Part shown: positions 38,499 to 47,535 of the stretch, in pieces
Position numbering within the stretch: the first letter of the stretch is position 1
Layout of the letters: every line of letters starts with the position of its first letter
Translations under genes and position numbers: made by a program
Notes under the pieces: model-generated
Database searches by the model: none
What the model saw: only the letters and a program-made list of their open reading frames with translations
What the model was told of the DNA's origin: nothing
Assembly: GCF_004119455.1 (NCBI RefSeq)
Contig: NZ_NRQT01000003.1
Location: 186,001 to 250,000 of the forward strand
Length of the DNA stretch: 64,000 nt
Reading direction: 5' to 3'
Source of the DNA: Chryseobacterium sp. CH25
GTDB lineage: Bacteria; Bacteroidota; Bacteroidia; Flavobacteriales; Weeksellaceae

Positions 38499-39437
38499 TC
38501 AATGGGTCAGAATATCCCTGGCCACCGTTGCTGAAAATGCCTCTATTGATTTTTCATCCAGGTGTACCTCATCCATCCATTGATATTGATTCTCCAATAT
38601 ATTATAATTGATATAAGGTACCTTTGCTTTCAAGGCAACAGCTTTCATACGAGTATCAAAATCAGGAAATGCTTTATCTTCTATTGAGTAGGGCTCTTTA
38701 TTAACCGGCATTCTTACAATAATCACTTTACCGTGCTGACTGAGAAATTCTACCGTTTTTTCAAGATAAAGAATTCTGTTTTCAGATATCTTCAAGCCAT
38801 CTATTCTTTCCTGAAGGATCTTCATATTTTTTTTGTTGGACATCTGCTGCTTTTCAGGAGCTGTCTTTTTGATAATTTTCACATAATATCTGCCATTATC
38901 CAAAATAGTAGAAGTTCCTACTTCATTTTTAGGTGGAATTATTTTTTTATTGAACTCATTGGTAATGGAGGGTTCATAACTTTCAAACAGATATTCAAGG
39001 TTAGGGTTTACAGCAACCATTGAGGTTTTACCAACACTTTTATCATTTTCAATATAAAATTCAGGGCTGTCAGGTTTCTTTTTATCAACCATTAAAGCCG
39101 TAGGCTCCACAGTAACAATAAAAACACCGTCTTTTGTTTCCGGTTTTATTTTTTTCTCAATAGATTCCAGATATTTAGGTCCATAGGGAGAATGTGCCCA
39201 GGTAAAGGAATAGTTATACATTCTCGTATTGGGAAATTTCTGATGTAAGATGCTGTCTATAACCGCAGGATCCATCAGCCCAGCCCTAGAGCTCCCCAAT
39301 ATAAAAGAATTCTGCCTTGGAGAGGTGAATCTTTTATAAAAGTCATTTGTATTGTGTCCCAAATAATATACCGCCATGATTATAACCAACAACGGAAGAA
39401 CAGAAAATACAGCTAACTTTAGAATAGATTTTTTCAT
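38499..39437 (-). CDS. SGNH-type acyltransferase partner of MBOAT (second pair)
   Basis: A 312-residue membrane-anchored protein: MKKSILKLAVFSVLPLLVIIMAVYY is the N-terminal anchor, so the ATG at 39437 was used although the frame is open further upstream. The catalytic Ser is in NSFILGSSRAGLM and the Asp/His pair in QWMDEVHLDEKS near the C-terminus. It follows the intact MBOAT by 23 bases and is a distant paralogue of the gene at 35825. Likely role: periplasmic transfer of an acyl group to the polysaccharide. Confidence 0.8.
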   Translation of the reverse strand: MKKSILKLAVFSVLPLLVIIMAVYYLGHNTNDFYKRFTSPRQNSFILGSSRAGLMDPAVIDSILHQKFPNTRMYNYSFTWAHSPYGPKYLESIEKKIKPETKDGVFIVTVEPTALMVDKKKPDSPEFYIENDKSVGKTSMVAVNPNLEYLFESYEPSITNEFNKKIIPPKNEVGTSTILDNGRYYVKIIKKTAPEKQQMSNKKNMKILQERIDGLKISENRILYLEKTVEFLSQHGKVIIVRMPVNKEPYSIEDKAFPDFDTRMKAVALKAKVPYINYNILENQYQWMDEVHLDEKSIEAFSATVARDILTH

Positions 39438-39460
39438 AATTAAAATGATACTTAAGCCAG

Positions 39461-40894
39461 TTAAAACATGGCATACATAAACCCTTTCGGAGCAATATAG
39501 AACAAAAGCACCAGGAATACCAAAACATAGTAAAGGCCCCAACGCAATGCGATGCTTTTCCCAACAAATATTTCCTTAATGGCATATTCTTTATCCCGGT
39601 TTGCCCATTCAAGCAAAAGCATGAAAAAAGTTACTGTGATGATCTCTTTCTGGATCGGGAAATTAGGTAACTGAAAGAGCGACAATGAAAAAATACCCTG
39701 ATAGTATTTCACAGCCATATCCATATCTTTCGCAAAGAAAAGAATCATCAGTAACGTGAAAAGAACAAATGTTACAGGAATATTCTTAAGCTCTTCCTTG
39801 GTAGGTATAAAATTATTGGACGCTTTGATTTTTTTATTCATTTTCCCATTCAGAATCAATGGGATGAACATAATTCCACTCACCAATCCATGTACAATAT
39901 AGTGCCATTCAGCTCCATGCCAGAAGCCGACTACCAGAAAATTGACGATGATGGCCATCATCAGTCCATATTTTCCGTAATCTCTGAAATTAATAGATAG
40001 GGGTGTAAAAACATATTCTGTAAGCCAGGAAGTAAGGGAAATGTGCCACCTTCTCCAATAATCGGCAACATTCTGTGCAAACAGTGGATAATTGAAGTTC
40101 GGCTGAATTTTTATCCCTAAAAGCTTTGAAATTCCGATCGCCATATCTGTATATCCGGAAAAGTCAGCATATAACTGGATAAAATACAGTACCGCCCCGG
40201 CAAATAAAGCACTCCCGTTTAAGGTATGATAAGATTCAAACAGCTGAGAAGTAATTACGGCAATATTATCTGCAACAACCAGCTTTTTGAAAAGCCCCCA
40301 TAAAATCTGCTTTAATCCGTCCGTAAACTGCACCGAAGAGAACTCTCTTTTTATTTTCAGGTTCTTCAAAAACGGAGTTGCCCTATCAATAGGCCCGGCA
40401 ATAATGCATGGAAAAAAGGCTACAAATATGGCATAATCCAACAGAGACGGAATCTCTTTCAGTTTATTGTTCCTGATATCCAGCAGATAACTGATCATCC
40501 TGAATGAATAGAAACTGATTCCTATCGGGAAGATAATTTTCAATAATCCAAGTTGATCTTTAAGCCCAAAAAGCTTCAGAAAATCGTTGAAATTCTCAAT
40601 GAAAAAATTGAAATACTTAAAATACAGAAGCTGAATCAGAACAATAAATACCCCTGACCTCAGCCAAATCACTTTCCCCTTCTCTCCTGCTGTTTTTATC
40701 TTATTTCCTACAAAATAAGTGATCCCTGTAGAAATAACCAACAGGGATAAAAACTCCCAGCTCCAACTGGTGTAGAAGATATAACTTCCTATCAGCAGAA
40801 CGATATTCTGAATTTTTGTTGTCTTTCCGTAAAGATAATAGACCAAATACAGGGCAATAAAGAAAAGGATAAAGCTGTACGAATTAAGAAGCAT
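39461..40894 (-). CDS. MBOAT O-acyltransferase (AlgI-like)
   Basis: A 477-residue polytopic membrane enzyme. The start MLLNSYSFILFFIALYLVYY and the GPIDRATPFLKNL and QILWGLFKKLVVADNIA segments are hallmarks of bacterial MBOATs; the catalytic His lies in VGFWHGAEWHY and the family Asp in YADFSGYTDMAIG. It takes an acyl group from a cytosolic donor and moves it to the outside. The acyl carrier protein gene lies 10 bases upstream, so an acyl-ACP donor is likely (inference). Intact, unlike its paralogue at 36744. Confidence 0.93.
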   Translation of the reverse strand: MLLNSYSFILFFIALYLVYYLYGKTTKIQNIVLLIGSYIFYTSWSWEFLSLLVISTGITYFVGNKIKTAGEKGKVIWLRSGVFIVLIQLLYFKYFNFFIENFNDFLKLFGLKDQLGLLKIIFPIGISFYSFRMISYLLDIRNNKLKEIPSLLDYAIFVAFFPCIIAGPIDRATPFLKNLKIKREFSSVQFTDGLKQILWGLFKKLVVADNIAVITSQLFESYHTLNGSALFAGAVLYFIQLYADFSGYTDMAIGISKLLGIKIQPNFNYPLFAQNVADYWRRWHISLTSWLTEYVFTPLSINFRDYGKYGLMMAIIVNFLVVGFWHGAEWHYIVHGLVSGIMFIPLILNGKMNKKIKASNNFIPTKEELKNIPVTFVLFTLLMILFFAKDMDMAVKYYQGIFSLSLFQLPNFPIQKEIITVTFFMLLLEWANRDKEYAIKEIFVGKSIALRWGLYYVLVFLVLLFYIAPKGFMYAMF

Positions 40895-40904
40895 ACAACA
40901 GTCC

Positions 40905-41141
40905 TTATTTCGAAGTTATAGAGTCTATCATTTCTCCTACATCATTCCAACTTCTGATTTCTGAAGAGGTAAAACGGATTCCAAATGCCTTTTCTACTGC
41001 TACAATCAACTGAATATGAGAAAGTGAATCCCATTCTTCAATATCTTCTGCGGTAGTTTCAGGAGTCAGTACAATTTCATCATTATCCAGTTCATCACGG
41101 AAAATACCTGTCAGTTTTGTTAAAATTTCATCATTATTCAT
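40905..41141 (-). CDS. acyl carrier protein (dedicated)
   Basis: A 78-residue four-helix carrier protein. The phosphopantetheine attachment Ser is in EEWDSLSHIQL (about residue 38). The helices before it are acidic as usual. The gene is squeezed between the FkbH-like gene (18 bases) and an MBOAT gene (10 bases), so it is probably not the fatty-acid ACP but the carrier for the FkbH product. A second ACP lies at 47269. Confidence 0.92.
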   Translation of the reverse strand: MNNDEILTKLTGIFRDELDNDEIVLTPETTAEDIEEWDSLSHIQLIVAVEKAFGIRFTSSEIRSWNDVGEMIDSITSK

Positions 41142-41159
41142 AATGCTTCAATGTGTTTA

Positions 41160-42884
41160 TTATTTGTTATTAATATATACTTGTCTGTTGCTGTAGTCAT
41201 CTACAGCTAATACCCATTTTTCATCCTGTCTTGTAAACCCAAGCCTTTCATAATGATCTTCAACCATTTGGTTTTTTGTGGTTGGAATAAATTCTCCAAC
41301 TACATATTTATAACCATTTTTCCGGGCTGTATCCACAATGGTGTTCAGAGTAAAGTCTTCCATTCCTCTCTTCAGTACCCGGCAACTCATCAGCCATGTG
41401 TCTATAAAGAGTGTTTCCTCGTTTTTCTTTTCAAGGACAATAACGCAAATCAAGCCGTTATCTCCATATTTATCTTCTAAGGTAAAGGAAATAGTATGAT
41501 GATTTTCAGAATTCATCAGATCATCCACCTCCTGTTCTGTGTATCTTACCGTTCTGAGGTTAAACTGATTGGATCTTTGTGTAAGCTGCGAAACTCTTGG
41601 TTTTGAAAAATTATTGAAAGACTGAACATCGGAAACCATATTCATACTCATGAGAAAGTCTTCGACATTCGTGAACCTTTCTACATCAACAGCTCTTTGA
41701 GCTTCTACCTGATACTGTTTTGTCCTTTCGGCGTCATTATCTGAAAAACTTGCCGTTTCAAAAAGATTCAGGCTATACAGATATTCAAGATATTCTGCCG
41801 GATCCTCCGGAAGTTCAGGTACACAGACCTCCGGTAGATTTTCCCGAACGATATTCCTTTCAAACGGATTATCGTCCAAAAATACCATGGAATCAAATCC
41901 TATGTTTAAAATACTCTGGATCTTCCTGATATTATCTGCTTTATTTTCCCAATTGGCTACAAAAACGGCAATATCATCCAGTTTAAGAACCATATCAGGA
42001 TGTTTCTCAAAAGGTTCTTTAGCTTTATCTTCATCATTTTTGCTACAGACAGCAAGGATAATTCCTCTTTTCTGCAGTGCTTTTACCCAATATTGGAACT
42101 CTGTAAATGCTTTTCCAATTCCAAAACTTCCGATCTGAATCTTTTCAAGACCATCATCACCAATAATTCCGCCCCATGTTGTATTATCCAGATCCAGAAT
42201 CAGGCATTTTTTGAATCTCCCTTCCAGTGATAAAATAATTCCCATAATATGATGGGCTACAATTGGTAACGCATCCAGGGATAATACCATTTCTGTATTC
42301 ACATAAATATTGGGTGAAAACATAAAATCTCTTCCCCACTTATTTTGAATGGAAACCAAATCTGCAATGAAAAAGTTATCATTTTTAACTGCTATTTCTG
42401 ATGAAAGCAAATAATTGAGTTTATTCTGCTGAAAAACAAACGAAGATTCAACTTTATTGGAGAAATTTCCAAAAACCTGATTATCGATGGATGGAAAATT
42501 ACAGTAAATAACCCTGCATTTTGTTCGCTTCTGAATGATACTGTAAAGTTCTTCAACATAAGCAGTTTTATTTTCAGCAAAGGAAATCTGGCTATCATAT
42601 GATTTATAATACTGCCCTAAAAGTTTATGTGAAGATTCAAAAATAATAGTATAATCTGCACTAAACTCATAATATTCTGAAGTTGGATCCTGTATCTGGC
42701 GGGAGATCTGCCCGAAATCTGCTTCAAAAACAGTAAGATCAAACCCTTCACTAATGGCCGTTCCCTTCAGGGCAACATTCAGAAATTGAGTTGCCGTATC
42801 GCCTAATAAGGCAACTTTTATTTTTTTTAAACTTTGGGTATCTCTGCGAAGTTCTTTTTTAAGCTCCGAAAATGTTTTGTACAT
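41160..42884 (-). CDS. FkbH-like protein (HAD-type glyceryl-ACP synthase family)
   Basis: A 574-residue, three-part protein. Residues 1-215 resemble the SGNH-like N-terminal domain of FkbH relatives. The HAD phosphatase domain starts near 228 with LILDLDNTTWGGIIGDDG (DxDxT), followed by AVCSKNDEDKA and MVFLDDNPFERN. The last 150 residues are an acetyltransferase-like fold (QLTQRSNQFNLRT, DKYGDNGLICVIV, WLMSCRVLKRGMED). FkbH proteins in antibiotic pathways take 1,3-bisphosphoglycerate, release phosphate and load a glyceryl group on an ACP (known). The adjacent ACP and MBOAT suggest a glyceryl or derived acyl group for polysaccharide decoration (inference). Confidence 0.9.
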   Translation of the reverse strand: MYKTFSELKKELRRDTQSLKKIKVALLGDTATQFLNVALKGTAISEGFDLTVFEADFGQISRQIQDPTSEYYEFSADYTIIFESSHKLLGQYYKSYDSQISFAENKTAYVEELYSIIQKRTKCRVIYCNFPSIDNQVFGNFSNKVESSFVFQQNKLNYLLSSEIAVKNDNFFIADLVSIQNKWGRDFMFSPNIYVNTEMVLSLDALPIVAHHIMGIILSLEGRFKKCLILDLDNTTWGGIIGDDGLEKIQIGSFGIGKAFTEFQYWVKALQKRGIILAVCSKNDEDKAKEPFEKHPDMVLKLDDIAVFVANWENKADNIRKIQSILNIGFDSMVFLDDNPFERNIVRENLPEVCVPELPEDPAEYLEYLYSLNLFETASFSDNDAERTKQYQVEAQRAVDVERFTNVEDFLMSMNMVSDVQSFNNFSKPRVSQLTQRSNQFNLRTVRYTEQEVDDLMNSENHHTISFTLEDKYGDNGLICVIVLEKKNEETLFIDTWLMSCRVLKRGMEDFTLNTIVDTARKNGYKYVVGEFIPTTKNQMVEDHYERLGFTRQDEKWVLAVDDYSNRQVYINNK

Positions 42885-43057
42885 AAAGTATTTCTTTTCT
42901 ATTAAAACATCAATGTACTTTCTCCCAATGCAGTCGGGATTATTTTATCGTATTTTTTACAGAATGGCTGCAAAATCACATCCTCTGTTGAGATATATGT
43001 TTGGGATACTTTTTTCATTCCAATAGTTGTGTTGCTTTGTTACAAAAGTAAAGATTT

Positions 43058-44086
43058 TTATCTGATCTTCACCTTTTTCAGATAATCTCTCAGTGGTTTT
43101 TCAATAAATTGATAAAACAGGATTGAAGTAATGATAAGAGTGGCAATGTAAATCCAGAAGACATGATCAATATCCAGATTATATTCCAGTTTCTTCAGAA
43201 CCTCCCTCAGAATGTAGAGAATGGGTATATGGGTAATATAAACTGCATAGCTTGCTTCTCCCAAATATTCCAGGGGTTTTAATGAAAACAGCCTGGACAG
43301 TACTCCATTATTCTTAGATATTAAAATAATAAGCGGAATAAACAGCAATGCCATCAAACCATTGTGATAGAAAAATGAAGTAAAGATCAGTGATAATAGA
43401 ATCAGTCCAAAAATGATCACTGCGGGAACATCATAATCCTTCTGTCCTGAATTTTTCACAAAATATAATCCTGCCAGATTTCCTACCAGAAATTCATTAA
43501 TGTGCATCAGAGGAAAATAGTATAGTAATTCATGACTTTCCGTATGAGGGCCTTTATAATAAGATGAGTCTGAATAGATACTGCAAACTATCTGCGTAAT
43601 CATCCAGATGATAATGCTTATGATCCAAATGCTTTTATTTCCTTTAGAATAAAAATAATTATACAGTAAAGGAAAAAGCAGGTAGAACAGAAACTCTACG
43701 GAAATAGACCAGCCCGGAAAATTCAGAATCATAGCTTCTCCCGGAATCCAGCTTTGAAGCCCAAAAAGATACAAAAACCCTTTATAGATACTGAAATTAG
43801 AATATCTGGTCACCAGATACAGCAGAAGTCCCAATACATACAGCGGATAGATTCTGGCAAATCGGTTTCTATAATAATCTAAATATTCGATCTTATCTTT
43901 TTTGTGGTAAGCCACAATCATAATAAAACCTGAAAGAATGAAGAAATAGCTTACCCCTACATTGGCTTTCAGGAATATATTTGATATATAATCGATTTTA
44001 TATAAAAACAGATCTTTATTGAAATGGGAAATGACAATAGCCATAGCCGCAAGAAATCTGGTAAATGTAATCTGACTTATCTTCAT
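43058..44086 (-). CDS. acyltransferase 3 family membrane protein
   Basis: A 342-residue protein with about ten spans. The start ISQITFTRFLAAMAIVISHFNKD carries the conserved Arg and His, followed by GVSYFFILSGFIM, and later IYPLYVLGL and FPGWSISVEFLFYLLFPLLY, all typical for OafA-like acyltransferases. It probably acetylates a sugar from acetyl-CoA. About 170 bases separate it from the FkbH gene on the same strand; a TACTTTTG element at 43050-43043 in that gap could start the downstream operon. Confidence 0.9.
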   Translation of the reverse strand: MKISQITFTRFLAAMAIVISHFNKDLFLYKIDYISNIFLKANVGVSYFFILSGFIMIVAYHKKDKIEYLDYYRNRFARIYPLYVLGLLLYLVTRYSNFSIYKGFLYLFGLQSWIPGEAMILNFPGWSISVEFLFYLLFPLLYNYFYSKGNKSIWIISIIIWMITQIVCSIYSDSSYYKGPHTESHELLYYFPLMHINEFLVGNLAGLYFVKNSGQKDYDVPAVIIFGLILLSLIFTSFFYHNGLMALLFIPLIILISKNNGVLSRLFSLKPLEYLGEASYAVYITHIPILYILREVLKKLEYNLDIDHVFWIYIATLIITSILFYQFIEKPLRDYLKKVKIR

Positions 44087-44197
44087 AAAAACAGTATAAA
44101 CAGCTGTATCATAAATTTATACATACATTTTTCATCCAGAAATCTTTACGCATAGAATTCACTCTATTTCTTATTTAAATCAATTGACAGTCTAAAG

Positions 44198-44968
44198 CTA
44201 TTTAATAAAAATACCGATGTATTTTCCTTCGTATTCTACGACTGTTGTCTCTATATTATTTTTTTCACAGAAATCCTGATAAGAAGAATTATCACCAATA
44301 TCATCACTGATGAAAACACCTCCTTTTTTCAGATGAGTGTAAAGTTCATCATACGCCCACATTCTTCCGTTATAACTCTTATCCGAATCATAGTGAAGAA
44401 CATCAAATGTAGTATTTTCAGCAAAGATCTTTGGTAATGACTCCCTGTCTGCAAAACGGAATAACTTCCAGCCACCCTTAAGGTTTTCAGGAACCACATA
44501 TCCTACATACTGATCTCCATCCTGAGCCAGATAAGGCATGTCTGAACTGTACAGTGTTCCATTTCTTTTCACCAATGATAAAAGTGAAGCCAGGGAAGAC
44601 CATCCGTATGCAACTCCTGTTTCCACCACATGCTGAGCATTGGTAAATTCACAGGCATAGTAAATCAGTTCCAAAGCACCAGGACCCCCCATCTTCACGG
44701 GACATTCCTTCTCTTTCTGTGCTGCAGCAGCTAAAATTTCCTGATAGTCTTTACGAAAAGCATCTGTTTCAAGTCCAAAAAGTTTTGAAACGGCTTCTTT
44801 CTGTGATACAGCTTTTCCAGATGCCCAGGAATTTGTCTTTTCTTTCCCTTTAAAGGCGTTACCCCTGTTAACCGTATTTTTAATAATTTTCCGGCCCAAT
44901 TCCGGATAAAGATCAGGCCTTTTCAGATACCCGATAAATGTTTTGAGAACTCTTGTTATTTCACTCAC
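44198..44968 (-). CDS. class I SAM-dependent methyltransferase
   Basis: About 256 residues. The fold is recognised from HVVETGVAYGWSSLASLLSL (SAM loop), LYSSDMPYL, FDVLHYDSDKSYNG and KKGGVFISDDIG, as in methyltransferases of the CmcI/TylF-like and Methyltransf_24 type. The frame is open to an ATG at 45010, but a TATTTTTG promoter-like element (44995-44988) lies inside that extension, so the GTG at 44968 (VSEITRV...) is the likelier start. The substrate is probably a sugar of the locus. It is divergent from the GT2 at 45237. Confidence 0.75.
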   Translation of the reverse strand: MSEITRVLKTFIGYLKRPDLYPELGRKIIKNTVNRGNAFKGKEKTNSWASGKAVSQKEAVSKLFGLETDAFRKDYQEILAAAAQKEKECPVKMGGPGALELIYYACEFTNAQHVVETGVAYGWSSLASLLSLVKRNGTLYSSDMPYLAQDGDQYVGYVVPENLKGGWKLFRFADRESLPKIFAENTTFDVLHYDSDKSYNGRMWAYDELYTHLKKGGVFISDDIGDNSSYQDFCEKNNIETTVVEYEGKYIGIFIK

Positions 44969-44987
44969 TGTGTTGCCTTTAATGGAG

Positions 44988-44995
44988 CAAAAATA
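44988..44995 (-). promoter_or_regulatory. possible -7 element of the methyltransferase gene
   Basis: Minus-strand TATTTTTG matches TAnnTTTG and lies 19 bases before the GTG at 44968. It supports that start over the upstream ATG. No -33 TTG is evident. Confidence 0.4.
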
Positions 44996-45026
44996 AAGAT
45001 TTTTTTTCATTTATATAAAAACAGAT

Positions 45027-45034
45027 TATATTTG
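45027..45034 (+). promoter_or_regulatory. possible -7 element of the 45237 gene
   Basis: TATATTTG matches TAnnTTTG, back to back with the minus-strand element at 44988. The leader to the ATG at 45237 would be about 195 bases. No -33 TTG is evident. Nothing else recognisable lies in the leader. Confidence 0.35.
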
Positions 45035-45236
45035 TGTAACTCAAGTGAAAAAAAAGCATTACCCTATCCCTATTATGAAAAATGCCAGTTTATCATCAGG
45101 ATTTCATTTTTCAATGAACAGTTTTCTTTCAGTCTATTTCCTGAAATATTTATCAGCAAAAGTTGATCAAAATAGTGAGTTATTTAATCAATATCATCAT
45201 GCTGGAATTAACCGTCAACACTCTTTATAAATCAAT

Positions 45237-46076
45237 ATGAAGTTTTCCGTACTTATTGCTCATTACAATAATGCCACACTGTTCAGAGACTGTTATGATT
45301 CTCTGCTTAAACAAACCTATCCCGATTGGGAAGCCATTATTGTAGACGATGCTTCTTCAGAGGATCAAAAAGAGCTGGTAAAAGATATCATTGCCGGAGA
45401 TGAAAGATTTAAGTTCTTTGAAAATGAAAAGAACTCTGGTGTTGGGGTTACCAAAAGCAGACTTATAGAACTTGCCACCGGAGATATCTGTGGTTTTGTA
45501 GATCCTGATGATGCCATTCTTCCTCAGGCTATTGAAAAAGCAATTCAGGTTTTTAAAGAGAAAAAGAAAGTAGTTCTCACCTATTCCCGCTTTATGGGAT
45601 GTGATAAGGATCTGAAACCTCTTGCTCCATTTAAATCTGCAATGCAGGTAAGGAACGGAGATCCCTACTTTTTCAATTATCCCAATCAGATCAATCATTT
45701 CGTAACATTCAGAAAGGATGTTTATGAGCAGACAGAAAAAATGAATCCTGAATTAAGAATTGCCGAGGACCAGGATCTTTATTTAAAAATGTATGAAAAA
45801 GGGGATGTTTATTTTATAGACGATACCAATTATCTTTACAGAGCTCATGCAGGTGGTATTTCCCAGAACAATAATAAAGATAAATCTTATGATTATTTTG
45901 CCCAGGTTGTTTTAGAGACCATGAAAAGAAGAAACCTTACCAGCATCAACGGTAAGAAGATTCCGGAAAAATATACCAATCATCAGGAAATATTCGCTCT
46001 TTTGGAATATCAGCATGGAATTTGGTACAGGATTAAAAAAAATATAACCATTACTTTACAAAAACTTTTCAGATAA
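45237..46076 (+). CDS. glycosyltransferase family 2
   Basis: A 279-residue GT2 protein: KFSVLIAHYNNATLFRDCYDSLL, VDDASSEDQ, NSGVGVTKSRLIELA and the metal site GFVDPDDAILPQA (near residue 87). Its last base pairs overlap the next start (TAATG), so it is coupled to the GT4 gene that follows. It keeps an A8 run (46035-46042) with its frame intact, which is a useful control for the broken runs elsewhere. Confidence 0.9.
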   Translation: MKFSVLIAHYNNATLFRDCYDSLLKQTYPDWEAIIVDDASSEDQKELVKDIIAGDERFKFFENEKNSGVGVTKSRLIELATGDICGFVDPDDAILPQAIEKAIQVFKEKKKVVLTYSRFMGCDKDLKPLAPFKSAMQVRNGDPYFFNYPNQINHFVTFRKDVYEQTEKMNPELRIAEDQDLYLKMYEKGDVYFIDDTNYLYRAHAGGISQNNNKDKSYDYFAQVVLETMKRRNLTSINGKKIPEKYTNHQEIFALLEYQHGIWYRIKKNITITLQKLFR

Positions 46077-47248
46077 TGTCAGCAAATAAGAAAATAAAGG
46101 TTCTTTTCAGACACCGCTCTATGGAAATGGGAGGGGTTGAAAAAGTGGTACTGAGCATGCTCAACAATCTTAATCCTGATAAATTTGACCTTACCATCTG
46201 CCTGAACATGAATCAGGGAGAGCTTCGGGACGAAATCCCAAGTCATGTAAAAAAGGTTTATCTTACTGAAGGCAAAGAAAGTTTTTCTAAAAATCCTTTC
46301 ATTAATAAACTTCAGCTGGCCCGAAGAAGACTGAAACTGATGCGGATATTAAAAAACCCAAAAATTGCTGACCGTATTTTGGGGAATAAAAAGTTTGATA
46401 TAGAAATCTCTCCTTCTTACGCGACCTTCTCATCTGTCAACAATTCAAGCAATAAAAAGTCAAAAAAAATAGGCTGGTTTCATTCTGAAATCAATTTACC
46501 CGCCTTACAGCCTGTAGTTCCTGAGATCATTGACAACTTTCAAAAGTTTGACCACATGATTTACTGCTCGCAAAGGATCAAAGAAATGATGCATCTTTAT
46601 TACCCGGATCTAAAATATCCTGCAGAAAGTGTAGTCATTAATGCTATTCCCATTGAAGAAATTAAGAAAAAGGCAGAGAAAAAATTAGAAGATTTTCCCC
46701 AAGGACCCGTTTTTGTTTCCGTAGGCAGACTTCATCACAGAAAAGGATATCACAAGCTTATTGATGCGCATAAAAGACTGATAGATGAAGGCTTTCACCA
46801 CAGTATTTTAATTCTTGGAAATGGAGAGGAAATGGAAAATCTGAAAGATCAGATCAATACCAATAATGTTCAGGATACTTTTATTTTATGTGGTAATAAA
46901 ATGAATCCTTATCCTTATATTAAGAATGCAGATTATTTTATCCTTCCTTCTGAATCTGAAGCCTGGCCACTTGTAATTGCTGAAGCACTGATTCTTCAAA
47001 AACCAATTATTGCAACGGATACCGGCGATGTTGGAATTATGATTAAAGACCGCGAAACGGGATATCTGATTCAATATGAAACCGATGAAATGTATGAAGC
47101 CATGAAAAAGTTCCTTTCTGATCCGGAATTAATTGCCAGAATCAGAAAGAATCTTCTTACCATCGAAGATCAGTTTGACAATCAAAAAATCTTCAGTGCT
47201 GTTGAGCAGATCCTTGAAAACCTTTATCAGCAGAAGCAAAGTGAATGA
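46076..47248 (+). CDS. glycosyltransferase family 4
   Basis: GT-B retaining transferase of 390 residues. The start FRHRSMEMGGVEKVVLSML has the Gly-Gly loop of the acceptor domain. The donor domain shows VFVSVGRLHHRKGYHKLI and the EX7E signature in FILPSESEAWPLVIAEAL, followed by KPIIATDTGDVG. It is a distant paralogue of the GT4 at 49115. An A8 run (46462-46469) is intact in frame. Confidence 0.92.
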   Translation: MSANKKIKVLFRHRSMEMGGVEKVVLSMLNNLNPDKFDLTICLNMNQGELRDEIPSHVKKVYLTEGKESFSKNPFINKLQLARRRLKLMRILKNPKIADRILGNKKFDIEISPSYATFSSVNNSSNKKSKKIGWFHSEINLPALQPVVPEIIDNFQKFDHMIYCSQRIKEMMHLYYPDLKYPAESVVINAIPIEEIKKKAEKKLEDFPQGPVFVSVGRLHHRKGYHKLIDAHKRLIDEGFHHSILILGNGEEMENLKDQINTNNVQDTFILCGNKMNPYPYIKNADYFILPSESEAWPLVIAEALILQKPIIATDTGDVGIMIKDRETGYLIQYETDEMYEAMKKFLSDPELIARIRKNLLTIEDQFDNQKIFSAVEQILENLYQQKQSE

Positions 47249-47270
47249 TCATTAGGTAACAATCATTTTT
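47244..47270 (+). terminator. weak terminator-like hairpin
   Basis: A 6-bp stem (AATGAT at 47244-47249 with ATCATT at 47262-47267) with a T run follows the GT4 gene and separates it from the convergent ACP gene. The stem is short. Confidence 0.35.
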
Positions 47271-47502
47271 AACCTTCAAAGTTTTCTAATCCAATAATAT
47301 TCATCAGATCCGAAACAGTTTCCATATCTTTAAACTGATCCGGATCAAGTTGTTGATTAAAATTCTCGTCTACAAAAGCAATGACTGAAAGTAAGCTTAT
47401 AGAATCATAATTTTCCAGATCCTTTAGCTTAGTTTCAGGAGTTAACGTTTCTTTTTCTTCTAGTTCCTCTTGCAATTTTTCTAAAAAGACTGAAGTTTTC
47501 AT
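47269..47502 (-). CDS. acyl carrier protein (second, dedicated)
   Basis: A 77-residue acyl carrier protein. The attachment Ser is in LENYDSISLLSVI, with DSI instead of the common DSL. Very acidic N-terminal helix. The KASIII-like gene lies just upstream, so this carrier probably holds an acyl chain made or extended by that enzyme rather than serving general fatty-acid synthesis. Confidence 0.85.
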   Translation of the reverse strand: MKTSVFLEKLQEELEEKETLTPETKLKDLENYDSISLLSVIAFVDENFNQQLDPDQFKDMETVSDLMNIIGLENFEG

Positions 47503-47535
47503 ATATTTTAAATTTTGTGGTTGGTAATGTGAAAA

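Noticed and set aside
45045..45230. 61-codon frame upstream of the GT2 at 45237
   Set aside because: It starts with GTG close to a promoter-like element, has no recognisable features and is probably part of the leader.
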